Below are positions 62,602-64,000 of a stretch of 64,000 nt of DNA, piece after piece (the first letter of the stretch is position 1; each line of letters opens with the position of its first letter). A model generated the notes under the pieces. The model had not been told where the DNA came from, ran no database searches, and saw only the letters and a list, made by a program, of their open reading frames with translations. The DNA lies in assembly GCF_021531595.1 (NCBI RefSeq), contig NZ_JADYUD010000002.1:1-64000 (forward strand). The letters run 5' to 3'. The position numbers and the translations under genes were made by a program. Origin of the DNA: Fusobacterium perfoetens. GTDB lineage: Bacteria; Fusobacteriota; Fusobacteriia; Fusobacteriales; Fusobacteriaceae.

Positions 62602-63223
62602 TGTTGTAGGTCTTGGAACTGGGAATATAGATTATCTTACAGGAGCAGGAATAAAATGTATAAAGTCTGCTGATATAGTTATAGGAGGAGAGAGACAGCT
62701 TGAAGATATATCTTCACTTTTAAATTTATCACAAGAAAAATATATTTTAAAAAAACTTTCAGATACAGTGGAATATGTACAGGAAAAAATATCTGAAAAA
62801 GAAATAACTGTAGTAGTTTCAGGGGATACAGGGTTTTACAGTTTTTTGAATTATCTTAAAAAGACAGTCCATAACGGAGTTTTTAATGTAGTTCCAGGTA
62901 TATCATCTTTTCAGTATCTTTTTGCTAAATTGGGAGAGACTTGGGAACATTATAATTTATACAGTGTTCATGGAAGAGAGATTGATATTCCAGAAGCTTT
63001 AAAAAACAGTACTGCAGGTATTATTCTGCTTACAGATGATAAAAATTCTCCTTATTATATAGGAAGGATTTTGATAAAAAATAATTTTTCAAATATAAAA
63101 ATGATAGTTGGGGAAAGGCTTTCGTATCCTGATGAAAAAATAACAGAATTTTATGCAAGAGATATTGAAGAGCATAAAAGAGATTATAAAATGAATGTGC
63201 TTATTTTAAAAAAGGAGAAATAA
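62588..63223 (+). CDS. cbiE: Cobalt-precorrin-7 C5-methyltransferase CbiE
   Basis: SAM-dependent methylase, 211 aa. VVGLGTGNIDYLT is the N-terminal GxGxG loop; VVVSGDTGFYSFL, VPGISSFQYLFAKLG, YSVHGRE and LLTDDKNSP match the tetrapyrrole methylase fold. I use GTG 62588, since GAGGTG lies 7 nt upstream of it; an ATG at 62573 in the same frame would put the site inside the gene. Overlaps cbiD by 14 nt. Confidence 0.93.
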   Translation: MKKINVVGLGTGNIDYLTGAGIKCIKSADIVIGGERQLEDISSLLNLSQEKYILKKLSDTVEYVQEKISEKEITVVVSGDTGFYSFLNYLKKTVHNGVFNVVPGISSFQYLFAKLGETWEHYNLYSVHGREIDIPEALKNSTAGIILLTDDKNSPYYIGRILIKNNFSNIKMIVGERLSYPDEKITEFYARDIEEHKRDYKMNVLILKKEK

Positions 63224-63801
63224 TGGGGCATATAGCAGATAAAGAATTTATAAGAGGGGAAGTTCCCATGACAAAACAAGAAATAAGAGCTGTGTCTGTA
63301 GCAAAGTTAAGATTAGAAAAAGACTCAGTTCTTATTGATGTGGGAGCTGGAACAGGATCAGTTGGAATAGAGGCAGCTACATATATTTCTTTAGGAAAAG
63401 TCTATGCCATAGAGAAAAAATCTGAAGGAATAGAACTCATAAAAGAAAACATAAAGAAATTTAGTATAAAAAATTTGGAAGTAATACAAGGTACAGCTCC
63501 TGATGACTTGAGTATCAAAAAATTTAACAGAATGTTTGTGGGGGGTTCATCTGGAAGACTTGATTCAATAGTTGAATATTTTATAAAATATTCTGATGAA
63601 AAAAGTATTATTGTTATTAATGCTATAACTTTGGAAACTATTTCAGAAATAAAAAATATATTTGAAAAATATAAAATAACAAACAGTGAAATTATAAATA
63701 TGAGTGTAGCCAGAGGGAAAAAAATAGGAAATTATACAATGATGTATGGAGAGAATCCAATTTACATAGTAACAGGAGAAAAAGGAGATTTTAATGAGTA
63801 A
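63223..63801 (+). CDS. cbiT: Cobalt-precorrin-6B C15-methyltransferase/decarboxylase CbiT
   Basis: Methylates C15 and decarboxylates the acetate at C12, partner of CbiE (the two are fused as CobL in aerobes, separate here). 192 aa: IADKEFIRGEVPMTKQEIRAVSVAKL at the start, SAM motif IDVGAGTGSVGIE (38-50), YAIEKKSEGIELI, IQGTAPDDL and MFVGGSSGRLDSIVE. TAATG overlap with cbiE. Confidence 0.95.
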   Translation: MGHIADKEFIRGEVPMTKQEIRAVSVAKLRLEKDSVLIDVGAGTGSVGIEAATYISLGKVYAIEKKSEGIELIKENIKKFSIKNLEVIQGTAPDDLSIKKFNRMFVGGSSGRLDSIVEYFIKYSDEKSIIVINAITLETISEIKNIFEKYKITNSEIINMSVARGKKIGNYTMMYGENPIYIVTGEKGDFNE

Positions 63802-64000
63802 ATTTTATGGAATAGGAGTTGGAGTAGGAGATCCTGAAATGATAACTATAAAAGCAGTGAATGCTTTAAAAGAATTAGATATAGTAATAGTTCCTGATGC
63901 AGGAAGAGATTTTGAAAGTACAGCCTATTCAATAGCTAAAAATTATCTTAAAGAGAACTGCACAATTATTAATATGGAATTTTCAATGAATCCAGATATA
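63794..64000 (+). CDS. cbiL: Cobalt-precorrin-2 C20-methyltransferase CbiL (partial)
   Basis: Starts at ATG 63794, 8 nt inside cbiT, and is cut by the right edge after 69 codons. FYGIGVGVGDPEMITIKAVNAL is the SAM-binding start of CbiL/CobI. DIVIVPDAG and STAYSIAKNYL also fit CbiL rather than the other tetrapyrrole methylases. The cobalamin operon clearly continues to the right. Confidence 0.88.
   Translation, partial: MSKFYGIGVGVGDPEMITIKAVNALKELDIVIVPDAGRDFESTAYSIAKNYLKENCTIINMEFSMNPDI

Overview
The window is a strongly AT-rich stretch of a bacterial chromosome that fits Fusobacterium. Evidence for this is low GC, AGGAGG-type ribosome binding sites with consensus TTGACA/TATAAT promoters, a Fusobacterium-style autotransporter N-terminus, a YadA-like trimeric adhesin (so an outer membrane is present), glutamine synthetase III, HydE and the anaerobic (cbi) cobalamin pathway. 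The species cannot be fixed from the sequence alone; the cobalamin operon makes the F. varium/ulcerans/mortiferum group plausible.

Layout. 1-2782 is the 5' part of a large autotransporter adhesin (minus strand, cut by the left edge), behind a leader that contains a terminator-like hairpin. 3336-4834 holds an orphan small gene, a cluster of three near-palindromes and a radical-SAM gene. 5076-12439 holds a DUF1846 gene, a His/Cys-rich metal P-type ATPase, hydE, an AGCS amino-acid symporter and HU. 12884-18465 is a DNA-repair block (ruvC; uvrA, ruvA, phoH-like). 18528-23007 is a minus-strand operon ptsI-ptsH-ispH-rpsA. 23269-30794 holds glnN, der, ygiQ-like and a CBS/DRTGG pyrophosphatase. 30997-40181 holds a MORN-like lipoprotein, an unlisted 40-residue ORF with its own promoter, rapZ-uvrC-lipoprotein-SpoIIE phosphatase-DUF1385, sfsA and an Mrr-type restriction nuclease. 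40240-47923 holds mrp, trmFO-xer-hslV-yqeH-pilin-like and an FAD protein. 48033-50537 holds tRNA-Leu(CAG), ahpC and a domain-permuted ahpF. 50602-51795 is a trimeric autotransporter. 52182-54437 is thiD-thiE-thiM. 54608-55570 is a Gfo/Idh/MocA oxidoreductase. From 55615 to the right edge a cobalamin riboswitch leads an operon cobQ-cbiB-cobD-cbiA-cbiC-cbiD-cbiE-cbiT-cbiL.

Most genes are housekeeping. The least explained parts are as follows. (1) A dispersed family of about 207-bp near-perfect palindromic elements (25634, 41188), with a shorter copy at 38168 and an end-only derivative at 31911. (2) Terminator-like hairpins between strong promoters and the start codons of both surface-adhesin genes. 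(3) A 40-residue cationic ORF with a good promoter and SD at 31765. (4) An Xer-family protein in a trmFO-xer-hslV operon that lacks two catalytic residues. (5) An AhpF with its two halves in inverted order. (6) A stand-alone reader-plus-nuclease (Mrr-like) gene lying between two palindromic elements. (7) An orphan gene followed by three iteron-like sequences.

All functional names rest on motif recognition by reading. No database search or folding program was run, and promoter and hairpin calls are by eye.
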